64,000 bases of DNA from Tubiluchus corallicola (lineage: Eukaryota > Priapulida > Priapulimorpha > Priapulimorphida > Tubiluchidae). Below are positions 42,601 through 55,782 of this stretch, piece after piece. The position numbers and the translations under genes are program-made. The notes beneath the pieces are model-generated. The model saw nothing but the letters and a program-made list of their open reading frames with translations, made no database searches and was not told the DNA's origin. The first letter of the stretch is position 1. Each line of letters starts with the position of its first letter. The DNA lies in NCBI GenBank assembly GCA_030141605.1, contig JAQGDQ010000385.1:1-64000 (forward strand), given 5' to 3'.

Positions 42601-43833
42601 GACGATGTTTGCTGCTGACTAGTAGAGTGTTTTGCTTGGGTGTGCCTGAGCATTGATGTCTGCGTGGGTGGAAACACGTGGGTTTTTATTTAAATAGCTG
42701 TGCAGGCACAGTATAACTGATTATTTCAGCACGGGCTTTGTCACCTAATAACTAAATCTACACTCTGACTATCTTAATAAAACACTATTTATATAAAAAG
42801 TATTTTTATTAAAAATTAAACTTTGAAAAGTCGCATAATTATTTATTTTGCAAACAAAAGAGTATTTTTTTTAAAAAATGGCGGTAATTGTGTTATCTGC
42901 TTCACATTAAGCTACACCATGGCTTTATTCAAGGAGCTATCAAAAGTTTGTAAAGTAGGAGAACAGATCAGTTGCTACGGTGATGAGTTAAATATTGCTG
43001 AGGTTTAGCAAAAGGGCTTCAGCTGGGTCATTCAAGCTAAAGTGTTGGCAAACTGGTTCTTTTCCTATCTGAATCATCCTGCTTGCCTCATTGTGACTTG
43101 TGAGAAGTTGCAATTACATCAGTACTTGCTGCTGAGCTGACTCACCAACACCTCTGCATGGTTTTGCTATACATAACATTGTTTTATAGACACGATTCAT
43201 ACATTAACCGCTACAGTCCACCGTGATCTTTTTTGCCCTTGGTGAATGGTGCCCATTTGCCCATTGTTTTAGAAGTCACGCTCGTTATATGCAGGGCAAG
43301 TACAATCATGGGGTCAGAAAATACCCTCGTAATTAGCAAGATCTCGTAATATCAGGGCTCGCTGAAAGCGGGACTTTGAAATTTCCTCGTAGTAGTCAAA
43401 ACCTCGTTATAAGTGGATTATGCTGTACTGAGATCTTTAGAAAACATAATTATAATAAAGTTGCAAATTGAAAAAGATGTAATTCGTCAATTCAAAGTTA
43501 GAAAAATGACTGCCACAATACAGAAGATCTTCTTATTAAAATATACCTTAGTTTTGCATTGTATGATCTTCAACTGTACAAATGAAATGTAAAGGGAAAA
43601 CTTAATCAGGGTTACTTGAATTGGGATGTTTTTCTTTTATCTAGGTGAAAAACTTTGGACGCTCTGGTCGAACTAAATACACACATCTTGTAGATCAAGA
43701 CACCACACAATTTGACTCACCATGGGCCGCTGAAACTACACAAAATATAAAGTTTCAAACTAGTCATTCTGGTGGTATGAAACAATCTTTTGAACGTCCG
43801 TCAGCAATAAAGAAAAAAGTTTCTGACACTTGA
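36650..43833 (+). CDS. MFAP1: MFAP1 (spliceosomal B-complex protein, Spp381-related)
   Basis: Ten exons: 36650-36722, 37911-38151, 39015-39156, 39559-39624, 40331-40455, 40823-40931, 41222-41382, 41566-41725, 42037-42126 and 43645-43833, giving 451 residues (human 439). Conserved blocks follow family order: [48 protein letters not shown], acidic [117 protein letters not shown] and [20 protein letters not shown]. It is a highly charged, partly helical protein. Despite its name it works in the nucleus in pre-mRNA splicing (family knowledge). ATTAAA at 44514-44519 is a possible poly(A) signal. Introns contain a LINE endonuclease remnant and a 5S-like sequence. Confidence 0.96.
37010..37300 (+). 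mobile_element. LINE endonuclease-domain remnant
   Basis: Across frames the plus strand gives a GVFYRPPN-like start ([10 protein letters not shown] / CFTDHQ) and then [20 protein letters not shown]. This matches the ...GDFN... block of apurinic-type endonucleases of non-LTR elements. It lies in MFAP1 intron 1. Confidence 0.6.
38630..38756 (+). mobile_element. Possible LINE C-terminal remnant
   Basis: An open stretch ends [26 protein letters not shown]..., similar in style to the xWNSLPxxxxxxxSFKRxL region that ends many LINE proteins. It lies in MFAP1 intron 2 and the match is weak. Confidence 0.3.
39255..39375 (+). repeat. 5S rRNA-like sequence (5S-derived SINE or pseudogene)
   Basis: The run GATCACGG, then CTGAAGTTAAGCAGCTTTGA, GCCTGGGCA, ATGGATG and ACCAGGTTCA follows the order of the internal promoter of 5S rRNA (box A, intermediate element, box C). 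The 5' part is divergent and spacing in box C is altered, so it is not a functional 5S gene. It lies in MFAP1 intron 3. Confidence 0.5.
43268..43430 (-). mobile_element. pogo/Tigger-like element end with repeated TAACGAGG motifs
   Basis: Reading the minus strand from 43430: CAGTACAGCATAATCCACTT, then TATAACGAGG, TACGAGG, TTACGAG, TTACGAGG and TATAACGAG at intervals. The far end was not found. It lies in MFAP1 intron 9, shortly before exon 10. Confidence 0.45.
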
Positions 43834-46703
43834 ACTTGGTAGCAAACATTCAGCACATGAATTTAACATCTTCTTTGCTTTCAATTTTGCAGCTTTGTAT
43901 AAACTGTAAAGCCTGCTAAAATTCTTTCTTTTGGAAAATTGTACCTGGCATACCTCATGAATGTGTAGTTCTTTGATACTAACCTCATGGGTGTGAAAAA
44001 CATCTTGCCCTGCTATAAGTGACTGATATCTGTTAACAAATGGATCGTCTTTATTCTTATAACTAACTGGTAATTTGTTTTAGGATGCTAAAAACTGTAA
44101 AAAAATGTTGTGTAAATATAATTTGTGGTGCAGTTAGGCTTGATAAACCTTGTTTGTCAGGCAAAAAGATTGTTTTGATTTCTGTAAAGGGTAAACTTTT
44201 CAAAAAAATTGACAAAACGACAGGCATGGTGTTAGTTCTTTAACACTGTAATACACAAAAGAAGAAATACTCTTAAAATTATAGTACCGATCACTCTTTT
44301 ATCGATTGATTCAATAGACCTTTTCTACTGGGACATTTCTGCTGACCCATTCTGTGCTATTACCTCTTAACTACATTAGCTCTGTACCTACTTTGATATC
44401 CCTTTATTGTTTTATTTTATACACCTAAGACGAATTTACATAATATGATGTAACTACTCACTGCTGTGCAAACTAGAATGTGGAAACATTCTTAACTTGT
44501 GTAATTATATGCTATTAAATGCAGATAACGATGTGTATAGGATTTACATAATATAGAATATTTTACAAAAATTTGTTATAAGTTCGTTTTTTTTCTAGAG
44601 TTATTTCGTTCTTCGTAATCAGGAAAAAAGTAAAGCCATTTCTTTTCTTAATAATTCCGTTCACTTTCCAAGTCAAATGTGATTGGAATCATTAAAATAA
44701 TTATGTAATGCCTTAGCTAATGTAAAGTACTTGAAGTCATTATATTAGTGGCTTTAAATATTCTAGCTAGATATTAGTTTGGTAAGATGATATATAGCTG
44801 CCTACCTGACTGTTTGAACCTTTAGCAGTGCCACCAAAAACTACGGCATTAGTGTCTGGCTGCCATTCTAATAGCAAGCCAACATCGATATTTGAATAAT
44901 ATAAAATCATTTCGCAGCATTTGCTAAACATTCTGTAGTGTTACTATGTAATGCTTTTTCCTATCAGTAGCTGTTACCAAGTCATGCTTAATATGCTACT
45001 GCGAGCACCGTTTTGTGTGTCACCATCTACTTAAATTCATAATGAATTAACAAAACACAGGGTATCTTTAATTATGCAATGATAAAATTATGATTTGGGG
45101 GCAATCCGCAAACTGGCTCAGTAATGGCATCTGACGTACTGATTTTGTAACTTGTCGTATGATTCTGGCTAAGTAACCAAACCTTGTTAGAACACCTAAT
45201 TATTTTGGCAAAACAAAATGTCTATATTTGCATAGACATGTATTTATTAATGTGCCTTGTTATAATGCCAAAGTCGCTATAACGCTGACTTTTTTGCAGT
45301 CCTTTTATCCCTGTACAAGGTATAAAGAGGTTTGACTTTATTCAATAATTTGACTAATCGACTTGAAAGACCAACTGACTTAAATGAATTTACTTGTAAC
45401 TGCATCGTGACTGCTGGTTGCTTGATAATTACATGAGAAGTGCTTGCGCAGCTTAATGCCGAGTCATTTTTATTTGATATTTCATTGCAGAACTAAGGTG
45501 CTAGTTGAAATTTCAACCATATCTGTGGTGTTAGGTGCTTCTCCACTGTAAGTCCATTGTAATTTATATACTGATTGACTAGTTAGCTAGTGGTTTAATT
45601 ATTGTTACTCAATGCTGAGCAAGTCAGTTGGTCTAACTTAATTACATTACGCTTACGTCAGTTACAGCCTTAGGCTTCTGGTGAGCTGTAATATGAATTT
45701 ATTATGAAATGAAGACTAGTTTTTGTAAGCTGTATTAGATCGAGAATTCAGACATGTGTCTGCTTTTTCGCCAAGTTGACTTTTCAGGAATCCTATAATG
45801 TAGCCAGCAACCCATGAAGCCACATTAGTGTTACATCGGCGTGTACATCTGGAGAAAAAAGACACCAGCAACGTGAATTACGTCATGATCACATGATAGC
45901 AGTTAGAACTGTGATTGGATGCTAGCTCTGTGACCTTTTGCGGCCCTTCGCCATTTTGGCCCCGAAGCTGCGTCATTTTGACTTATCCGAGATCAGTAAT
46001 TCTTGAAAATAAAGCTGCTTGTTAAAAAAAGCTACAGCAACTTGACTGTTTTTACCAGGCATCGTTTTGTTATCATTACTCATTGTGCGGCTGCATCGCG
46101 TACCATTGCATTGGGCAGGTGGAATTCGTTGTGTATTCTACAAATCACGCGATGTGTAAGTAAATAATTGTCATGTGTTAATACTGTAACCGGGCGCCTC
46201 TAAACTGTGCCAGGGCGCTTGTAGGCCAGAGCTGAGTATTATTAGAAAGTAAGGCCAGGACGAAGAATTAGAGCTTTTGACAGTGTTATGCTTTGCTCCC
46301 ATACAAGCTAATAATATTAGAAATGTTGTTACAGATAACCGTCACGTTAAAATGTTTATTTTACTTTTAGATGCTAATGTCCAGTAATGATGTAAATGTT
46401 GAGCACAGTTTTTTTATACGAAAGATTGCTCCTACTAAGTAGCACGAATATTTTAAATTTAAAGCAAGTATTTTGACACTACCATTTCCTTTTGTATGTC
46501 AGTGATATCCAATTCCACTGAAACATTCAGCTTGTAATATGTTTGCTGATGAGTCATTAGTGCTGTCCCGTTACCATGAGCTTGTAGGGAAGAGCCCAAT
46601 GTTGTACAGTTACTAACAACAGACTGGGTCTTAAAAGCAACCTGGGCGTCCTTCACTTACTAGGTCGGCCCATTATTTACTAAGGGAGCTTTGGCGACTC
46701 ATA
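43834..46703. other. Spacer between MFAP1 and ZFP64
   Basis: Contains the MFAP1 3' UTR, a dispersed MITE copy (45177-45345), and from about 45.9 kb a less AT-rich stretch (for example GCGGCCCTTCGCCATTTTGG) that could hold the ZFP64 promoter or a 5' UTR exon. AATAAA at about 46008 could end an unseen transcript. No coding sequence is recognised. Confidence 0.35.
45177..45345 (-). mobile_element. MITE-like dispersed element, copy B
   Basis: The minus strand starts AAAGTCAAACCTCTTTATAC, then GACTGCAAAAAAGT and GACTTTGGCATTATAACAAG, in the same order as copies A and C. The opposite end (AACCAAACCTTGTTAG...) is a weak inverted match. Confidence 0.65.
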
Positions 46704-49700
46704 ATGATCATTTACCGAAACAGGCCCCACGTTAGATTAAAACCATCTGAAACCGGGTCAAATATCAAAAGAGTCGAAAACTCTGACGGTACTGCACTTC
46801 TGATGGGTATGTTTATTGATTTCTAAGAAAAATGCCTGTTTTTGTTAACTTTATCAGTGCTTAGATTTAGGGAAATGATTGCCACAGCAAGTATTGCTTC
46901 ATAGTTCATCAGCTGTCTCGATGTTATTTCCACCTGTTTCATGTAATTCAGGCCCCTATGTGTAATAAAATTATTTAAATTTTCCTATGTAAAACCATCT
47001 AACTTTCTAAAACCATCCGTTATTTTAGTGTTCTGGCTATTATTTGTCGTATGCAAATCCATCATCCAGTTCTGAAAGTGGATCAACAGGATATCCCTTT
47101 TGTCTTCAGGCAATCAGCAGTTTCCACCGTTTTTCACCCATGTTAGTCACAAAATTTATACCCCTGTTGTATAGTACTTCTGCTTGAGCAAGAAAGCAAA
47201 ATGCTCTAATCTGCAGCCACCTATGACAGTACATAGATCTGGATAACAATATCTATTTCCTGACATCACTTTTATTTATGTATCACAACGTGCAGCATTT
47301 ACCTAGAAGTAGGCTATATTTCTACTGCTCAGTAATTATAATGACATGTCAGGGGAGATCTTTTGATATTTAGTAGAAAATTCTAGAGGTAGCATCAGGA
47401 GTTTTCCATGACAATTTTTACAGCATTTTTTATCCAGCTAACTGGCCCACTTTTTACCCACCCGCCTTAGCCCACCAGGCATTGCCCAAATACTGTTGAC
47501 CGTTATGCATTGCAGATATAGAAATTACAGAAATAAGTACAAATTATTCTATAAAATTCACCTGACAATGGTAAAATCCATCCATTAGTTGTGATCAAAT
47601 CCACAGAAGGAAGAGATCAAACTTGGAAAACTGGTGAAAATGTGTTACAGTTTTAGTGACTTTTAGTTGCATCTCACAAATTACAGAAGTGCTGAAAAGT
47701 GGGACTCTCAAAATAACAAAGGGGTTTGGGGTTGAGAACTGCAGATTCTCCTTTAACTAGTGACGGCTAGAGTCCTTGAATTTTGATGCTGTTTGAAAGT
47801 CTTTTAGAAATTTAAATTACCATTTCATTTATATAAGAAAAATGTGGATAACTAAATCTCATGAATAAACTAAATTGTGTTATTGGTATTAATTTTCAAT
47901 GGATAATTATTGGTATTAATTTTTAACAGATAAACAAGCAGAAAAGGATATTCACATCTGTGGAACATGCAAAGTTCAGTTTAATGATGTTCAATTGTTT
48001 ATCTTACATAAGAGAGAAAATTGCTTAGGAGTTACGCAAGACAAATCAGCAAAGGTAATTAACTAGAAAAATACGTTTTCACCGATTTGTACTTTATAAA
48101 TGTAGATTCATATAATGCACTAAAGATTTCTTCTCCATAATCCTATCTGTGAACCATTTAAAATAAGCACAAGCAAAACAACTATAGATTAGCCGTGTAT
48201 CAAAGTATTTTTGCACCGGATAACCTCCTTATTCTGCATCCGTTATACTTTCTACAAAGACTACAATGACTTTGCGACATTGACTTTGTGACTTTGATAC
48301 AATTTGTACAGCACGTTGTGTATATGTCAAATTTACATGAAAATTGTCTTTTAGAACCAAGAAACTAATTCAAAAAATGAATCAGCTATGCCAGATATGG
48401 CTGCTGCAGTTACTCCTGTATCAGTTGCTAAGAATAATTATACTTCCGGAAAGCAATCTGTTCATGGTAAAGTACTTCATCCACAGTCTGCGTCTGGTCA
48501 GCTGTTGACTGCATTAGAGGTAAGTTACTTCTGTTATTCTGTGGTAATCGATAATCTTATTCATCGTGCTATTGTTAACCATTTAATTCCTATAAAAGTA
48601 AATTAAAATCTTTGCATTATTTCTTTGGCAAATTTCATCTTCTTGTATTTTTGTGTATCGTATAGTTTATGTGTTGTGGAAATCTTGCACAAATCATAGG
48701 CCTATGTAAAAACATGTAGCAGCCACTGTGAGCCATCTTGCCAATGCACAGTGACGTCATTCCATAGCATTCATATGAATTCTTCATTTTTTTAAAAAAA
48801 CTTGTTTTAACTGAAGCTGATCTAACTAGCTGCACTGTCTAATAAATGTAGTCATTTTAGTTCATGATAATTTTATTCAAACTGTCACAAATCTAATACG
48901 TGAGCATGTATCAGAAACAAAAGTAAAGAGTTAAGTGGTACATATTGTTGTGTTTTTGCTATCTGCAGTTTAATCTTTTGACTAAATTGGTTTGCTGTTA
49001 GTTCTTCACATTTTTAGTTCATATAAAAATTTAAAAAAATTTGTTTTTGTCTTTTATAGATAATGTCTGTTGACAACAATGATCTGAATAAAGGGACAGC
49101 AAAGGAAAATTTTCATGCTACTGTTCCGGAAATGCTGTCTTGTAAGTCAAACACTCGGGGCTTTCTCTTAAGTTAATACAAGAGCGCATAAGACAACATT
49201 ATAAGTTTCTTATGTTTGCTTTTATATCATGTGGGGGGTACGTATTTTTGTACATATCTCTATAATTAGAAGGCTTGAAAAAGACTGACAGGAACCCATC
49301 ATAAGTTCATAGAGTGTATGTAAAGCTACTGAAGTTAGCATTTGGTGAAACTTAAGTGCTGTGTGCTAGTTAATTTTTAGGCAAATGCTTCTTGTAAACA
49401 TTCACGAAAGAAATTACTTCGTTTTTTCTTAGCGGGATCATTAGTATTATTACCAGAAGCATCGCAGTCTGGAATAAAAGGCATTAAGCCTAAAGGTGAG
49501 TTTTAAAATTATTTGTTACAAAAATAATTTAGTTCATATAAATCAATAAATATGCATTATTTTTAACTGCTGAAACTTAATAGTACTTAATAAACATGTT
49601 TTTTATGCTAGGTGTATGTGACTTAACAATTTATTATAAATAATGCTGAGCACACTGTAAAAGAGACACTTGTGTGGAACTCATTAAGTTTTATTGATAA

Positions 49701-52700
49701 CAATGTCATTATTAGTGCTGAACAAAATAGATATTTTCAAATGTATACACAAAAAAATTCAGAAATTCTGCTTAATGTGCTGCATTTTGATTGCCATTTT
49801 TCTCAGACCTTTGTAATTATACTTGCTAACTAAGTGTATACTTCCATTTTACTGTAAAATATTACAAGTATTTATATTATTGAGATAATTTTTTTCTGAT
49901 TTTTGCAACAAACGCCATAGAAACTGCAACAGTGGCACCAAGAGAGAAGGTTTTTCGGTGTCCTGAGCAAGGTTGTAATTTCATCACGGCATTCAATAAA
50001 GACCTTGTACGTCATCACAGAACTCATACAGGTGAAAAGCCTTTCTCTTGCGGGCTATGTGGAAGAAAGTTTTCACGGTAAATAAACTTTTATTAATTAG
50101 ATAGAAAATAAATAAAAATGTTTTAGTCATACTGCCAGCTTTGCATAATAATGTAATCCCAGGTGTAATCTTAGCAGTCACAGGTGTACTCTTTTGCCAT
50201 CGTAGGCATTTTCCTCAGAAAACTACAAAGGCTGTGGACATGTTAGATGATAAGATACCAAGAGCAGTTAGTGAAATTTGATGATGAGTCAACGTTTTTA
50301 TTAGTTGTATTAATTTAGTCCGTAAGCAAAATGTTGTAGCAAAATTTGTCACCGTACCGTGATTATTAAATAAATATTGACTGGATATTCACTGGAAACC
50401 TATCATGCTGGTTAGTCAGGAAAAGTGGTTAGCATAACTCAAGTACAGTGGCCGCCGCTTATTGTGGACACCTCGGGCCAGCAGTGTATGTCCATATTAA
50501 GCGAAGTGACCCATGAAGACCCTTCTCCTTCATTAAAAAAGGCAAAAAACTGTCTGTATCAACTCGTCTCCTGTTTTATTGAAAAAAAGAAGTCAGACGA
50601 GTTTGTTTGGCAGGAAACTTTTCTCTCAACCTTGAACGGAAGGAAGTTATCACCGTTTCGAAGCTCTCAAGGCCACGGCAAACGGCGAACTGACTGATGC
50701 AATGACTTACACAGGCAGCAGAGCGGGAAGCTCTTTTCAATCACGCGCGCAGGCCGTGGTTGGCACGGCTGGTTCACGTGCCAAGAATGTTCGCTGTCCA
50801 TATTAAGCGGCGGTTGTCCATATTAACCGGCGGATTTTATTAGGGGAAAATTCCGTCCCTCGCGAGTTGTCCACAATAACCGGCTGTCCACAATAACCGT
50901 GTCCATAATAAGCGGCGGCCACTGTAATGGAAAAAGGTTTGAATACTTATAAATCTACTTCTCATATTTTATAGGTACTGTCTTCCAAATCTCTGTTTCT
51001 TTAGAAAATGTTTTGTCTTAAGGGAGAATTTTTTTCTCGTTCTTTCTTGGGTTTGTGTTTAATCTTCTCTGAGACTAAAGTTTGTTTTTAGTCATTATTT
51101 ATGTCACAGATGTTGAACTATACATTTGCAACTGAACAGCTGTGAAAACAAGTTAACGTTACTGAAGTATGAAGAGTATTTTAAAACTGTAGTAGAATGC
51201 TGGAATGCTGATCAGTGCAATTTAGGATTGAGTTTTAATATAAAACGCTTGCACAATAATTGACAATGCTACAATAATTCATTAATTAAGTTGAAAACTG
51301 AGCTGGTATTCTAGTCAAAGTTCAATTGTTGATGTATTTAGTGTCAATGTATTTATTTTCATAATTTTGTGCTTTTCTTAATTCCAGGTCTGACAAACTG
51401 AAAATACACATGAGGTATCATGATGGAAGTAAACCATACACCTGTAATGAATGTAAGCATGTTGTAACAGATTTTATTTCTTCTTTTATTGTGACCATTT
51501 GTCAGTTTTAGGAGTTAAATTTAAAATAATTTGATTGATAGTAGTAGCGACAACAATATAAAAAATAAAAATAGTTTTCAGTTCAAGTTGGATTTAGATT
51601 AATAACTCAAACTTAAGTTTTCCTGATTGGAACAGGTGCTTATTTAGCTGTCTTCCACGTATAACTTATTTGGAAGCTTCCATGTCGCATAACAAGGTTC
51701 ATCTTAGGTGAGATGTTTTTAAATAAATTTAGTGAATTAACAAAGTTTGATTTCGTACAGCAGAGGTGGATTATCCATTAGGCATACCGTGCATGTGCTA
51801 TTGGCCATGAAGCTTTAGTGGCCACCAGACTGTAGGCCAAATTGAGTAGTAAATTGTAGCAAAAAGTAAATAACTCAGTGTGAGTAGTTTATATTTTCTA
51901 ATTGGTCATAATGTATTGTTGCTGTTTTTGAGATATCGTTAACTAATAAATTTACATGCATTTGTTTCTTTCAGGTTCTTATTCATGCGTAGATAATGGA
52001 AGTTTAAAGAAACACATGAGAATTCATACAGGAGAAAGACCTTTCAAGTAATCATAATTTTTCATTCTGAATCCTAGTTATTGAAAGAGTAATGAGTTAT
52101 TCACTTTAATTAGCTTTTGCTTTTATTTTTTTATAGTTGCAATTGCACAAATTCTCTGGTTTCTTATTATTTAAACTATTGTCACTAATGCACATTTGCT
52201 GTTTAGTTTTAAATAATCATCTCATCGATTGCAAAAATGAGCCATGAGTCACTAGGTGCCAATCAACGTTCCTCACCTGTAAATCTGTATACCTGATTTT
52301 ATCACTAGAAAGTGAATAATAAACTAGAAAGAAATTTTTAAATGAATGAGAAATCACAATCATTGTGCAATAAAAGTCACTGAATTGAAGGAGAGTTTGC
52401 AAATATTTGATTTTTTTATTATTTTCCAAGTTACTTGCTTAGAGTTGGAAAAAATTCTTGTTTATGTAAACTAATTTGTAAATTGTAAAAAATTTTCTAA
52501 AAACTATAAAGTGTCTGTGTATCAAAGCATCGTGTTACAAGTGTGTGCACGCAGTAGCATTAGCTGGCGGATCAATTTACCTTTACTACTTCAAATCTGC
52601 CGTAACCATAAAGAAAATTTTTTAGACTTTACAAGTTAATTAAGTGAAGCTAGCAATTGCTACAAGTCTGCAACTCAATGAGATCTTGTGAGAGATTGCA

Positions 52701-55700
52701 TTTCTCTTCTTAATGGATGAAAAAATTACTCGGAAACCACAATGTAGCGTAACCGAAAAGTTCATCCTCTCCAAATGTTTTACTGTACTCATCTAACAGC
52801 ATTAATTAAGAAATCTTGGTAACTCTGGCAGTTTATCTTTTAGACAAATTTTGACGTATTATTAAAATTCTGGTTTCTTAAAATTAGATTATTTCAATGA
52901 TTGTCATTTACTGTCAGAAGTATGATTTGAACACGCTGTTACAATTTCGCTTTTTGCATGCTCACGATAATGTCTTGTGTGTAAACATAGTCACGTAACT
53001 GTCAGGTGTGTAGTTTGCCACAGTGATTTTGTTTACACATGAAAATAGAATGGAAGTGAAACTGTAACAGGGTGTATTTCTTGGCCCATCTTATCCTGCA
53101 GATCTTTAACAGGTACTAATTGTAAGTATGCTGTTCTGTTATTTTTTATTATTTCAAAAGCCATTTTTATAATAGTGCTGGTATGTCTAAGGTAGAGTGA
53201 TGATGTTAAGTGATAATACTTGTAATACTGTTTATCTCATCATCTTCCGATGGTCGAATGCAATGTAATAAAAATAAATGTTAAAGACAGAATATTTGCC
53301 ACCATTATTTATTCTGACAGTATTATGCGTACTCATCCTTCCTCAGTGGTGTTTTTATGGCTGTTATGCCTTGCATTTGGGTATTTAGCTTCATTTTCTA
53401 AGCTAGAAAACAAAGCATTAAATGGTATAAGCACATTTTGGGCCAATCGTTCTAACAATGTCAGCTAAAAATGTGATTTTAGTTGTTGTTAGTGTAGATA
53501 CTGTTTACATAATACACGCTTAAATCACCTAGGTTTAATGATGTAAAATAAAAAACATTGAAATAAACCATCAATGCTAATGGAATGAGGCTTGCAAATT
53601 TGGCTTGGTTGAACAGAGATGGCAACCGTTATGAGGTTATTTTTGTTGTGTTCTGGTGCTAACAGAATCATTACAACTACGTTGTTTTTAGGTGCCAAAT
53701 GTGTTCCTATACCTGCCGCAACTCTGGTCAACTGACTGTACATCTTCGAACTCATACGGGAGACTGCCCATTCATGTGCACACACTGTCCATCTAAATTC
53801 AAAATCAAGTCAGATCTGAAACGGCACCTGCGAAGCCATACTAAAGAGAAGCCATTTAAATGTCCACACTGTAATTACTCTTGTGCTGTTAAAGGTAAGA
53901 AAGCAATATGTTTTCATTTCTCATGAAGGATGTAGTTTTAGTGATCAATTTTTACAGTGATTACGATTATTATTGCAGCATATTCAGTATGTCTAGCGAT
54001 CGGTCCTCTTGTTTGCACGTTTTATCTAGCACCACATAAACTTCTAACAGTGAATTTAGTTCTCCACATTAAAGTCAAGTCAAGCTTCACACCAGCTGTC
54101 TGTTGTTGCATGAATTGGATGCATGTGTAACTCCTATAGAGGTTTAGGTGCATGATTGACTGATTTTAAAATATTTGAAGCTTTTCTTGACCAACATGAA
54201 AGGTGGTTATTGTCTGATAGGAAATACTTGGAGAAATATTTAAAAAAAATGAAAAATTAAATATCAGGTGGAAATTTTTAAATTTTAGTAAACCAATCAA
54301 ATGGATTGCTCTGTATTTTTATTTCTTACCATTCAGCCTTGGTTTTAACTGTAGCAGGTAAGTTATTTTACTGTATATAATTGCATTTGTATTTGTTTAT
54401 TTGCCATTAACATTGTTTTTGCTTTTTTAGGAAACCTGAATAGCCATATTAAATTGAATCACAGTGCTGCAGAATTACATAATTGTAAAGACTGTGAATT
54501 TCAAACACCGTCACGCAAGGTACTTCGACATCACGTGAGGAATACACATACGAAATCATACGAACTCTGGTGCACAGACTGTGAACACGGCTGTTCAACA
54601 CCTCATCAGTTAAAACTTCATTCCAGAGTGCATTCTCAAGAAAAACCGTACAAATGCATAGAGTGTGGCTACGCGACTAAGCATCCGGGCAATCTCAGAG
54701 CTCACAAGAAGAAACGTCATGAAAATGTTGACAAACCAGAGGTGGAAGCTGCAGAGAAACCAAAGAAAAGCTTACCAGCTATGGTTGCTAAGGAGTATGT
54801 TTGCAGTATATGCAACAGTGACTTTGTCAGAGAAGATTCATTGCGTAGTCACATGAGATTCCATAGGGAGTTACAGTTGCAAGCTGAGCAGTCGTCGACT
54901 AATGCAGCCCTTACAGTCCTTCAAATGACTCAGTCAGTTTCTTCTAAAACCACTGCTAAGGGAAACTGCAGTTCTGGCGGTACCAACTTGTTGAATAATA
55001 TTGACCATCGACACCGTAGCAGGCAAACATCTCATCAGCAAGCTATGGCCAATGCAGCTGCCTTTGCTGAAAATCATCAAAATCTTGCTGTGGAACACAA
55101 TCGACAAAACTTGGAGGCAGAACGGCAACCTGTAAGACATTCAGCTTTTGCACCTCCAACGAGTATAAGCCACATACAGGTTTCAAACTGTAATTATGTA
55201 CCACAGCCTCCTATAACAATTAATGAAGGTGGTCAGCACTTTTCTGACTCTAATGATGTTCGCATTTTATTCAAAGATGGAAGTGAGGCTTTTTCTGGCA
55301 GACCTATTACACGGCTGATTACAGGTGATATTAATCAAGTTATTCCAACTTTAGTGACGCAGCCTGGTACTTTAAGAACGGTAGACAGCCAAACTTTTAT
55401 ACTTCATACAGCCGACAGTAATCCAGTTACGCTAGAGGTGCCTAGTTATCCCGGAATGAGTAATCACGGCATGGTCCAAGTTATAAGTGAATCAACGAAT
55501 GTAATTTTGCCAAAAATTGTTGTCTCCAATCAACCCGAACAGGTAGTTTATCAGTTTGGACCTCCACAAGGTGAAAATGTGTTACATGCCATTCCATTTC
55601 ATGCAAGTTTTCATGGGGATGGTGTGTTGGCTTCTTCTGTACAACTTGAGAACGGTGCACTACATATAGCTGATTCAGACCTACAGTCGGGTACTAGCCA

Positions 55701-55782
55701 AAATGTTAATTCTCAAGCAAATGAAGTTATTTCTTCAGTAGTGAAAGGGCAGACGGGAAATTCACTTGCTGGGAGTAGTTAG
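46704..55782 (+). CDS. ZFP64: ZFP64-like C2H2 zinc-finger transcription factor
   Basis: Ten exons: 46704-46806, 47930-48054, 48355-48519, 49060-49141, 49433-49495, 49921-50077, 51388-51452, 51975-52047, 53692-53894 and 54431-55782, giving 795 residues. Exon 2 encodes DIHICGTCKVQFND with a distal H and C, the diagnostic N-terminal C2HC-like motif of ZFP64 (human PDIHICGICKQQFNN). Ten C2H2 fingers follow, from FRCPEQGCNFITAFNKD in exon 6 to YVCSICNSDFVREDSLRSHM in the last exon, with TGEKPF-type linkers early and longer linkers later. The long last exon ends in a Gln/Ser/Val-rich low-complexity tail (about 320 residues), as in human ZFP64 (681 residues). Likely a nuclear DNA-binding regulator. 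The start is the weakest point: exon 1 (DGTALLMG before the finger) fits the human start region, but an upstream ATG exon cannot be excluded. Confidence 0.9.
47881..47934 (+). repeat. 27-bp tandem duplication at the ZFP64 exon 2 acceptor
   Basis: TATTGGTATTAATTTT occurs at 47881 and 47908. The second copy carries the used acceptor AACAG; the first reads AATGG at that place. Confidence 0.9.
50446..50924. mobile_element. pogo/Tigger-like MITE with strong terminal inverted repeats
   Basis: The ends are CAGTGGCCGCCGCTTATTGT and, on the other strand, CAGTGGCCGCCGCTTATTAT, one mismatch over about 26 bases, flanked by TA (50444-50445, 50925-50926). The inside repeats TGTCCATATTAAGCG and TGTCCACAATAACCGG variants several times near both ends. 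It is markedly more GC-rich than its surroundings. A 90-codon open stretch inside shows no recognised domain. It lies in ZFP64 intron 6. Confidence 0.88.
51773..51850 (+). mobile_element. Possible single hAT element end
   Basis: CAGAGGTGGATTATCCATTA resembles a hAT terminus, but no partner end or 8-bp duplication was found. Confidence 0.2.

Noticed and set aside
50425-50697. 90-codon frame inside the pogo-like MITE
   Set aside because: No transposase or other domain is seen; the GC-rich, stop-poor interior explains it.
54665-55140. Alternative-frame peptides in the ZFP64 last exon
   Set aside because: Shadow frames of the long zinc-finger exon.
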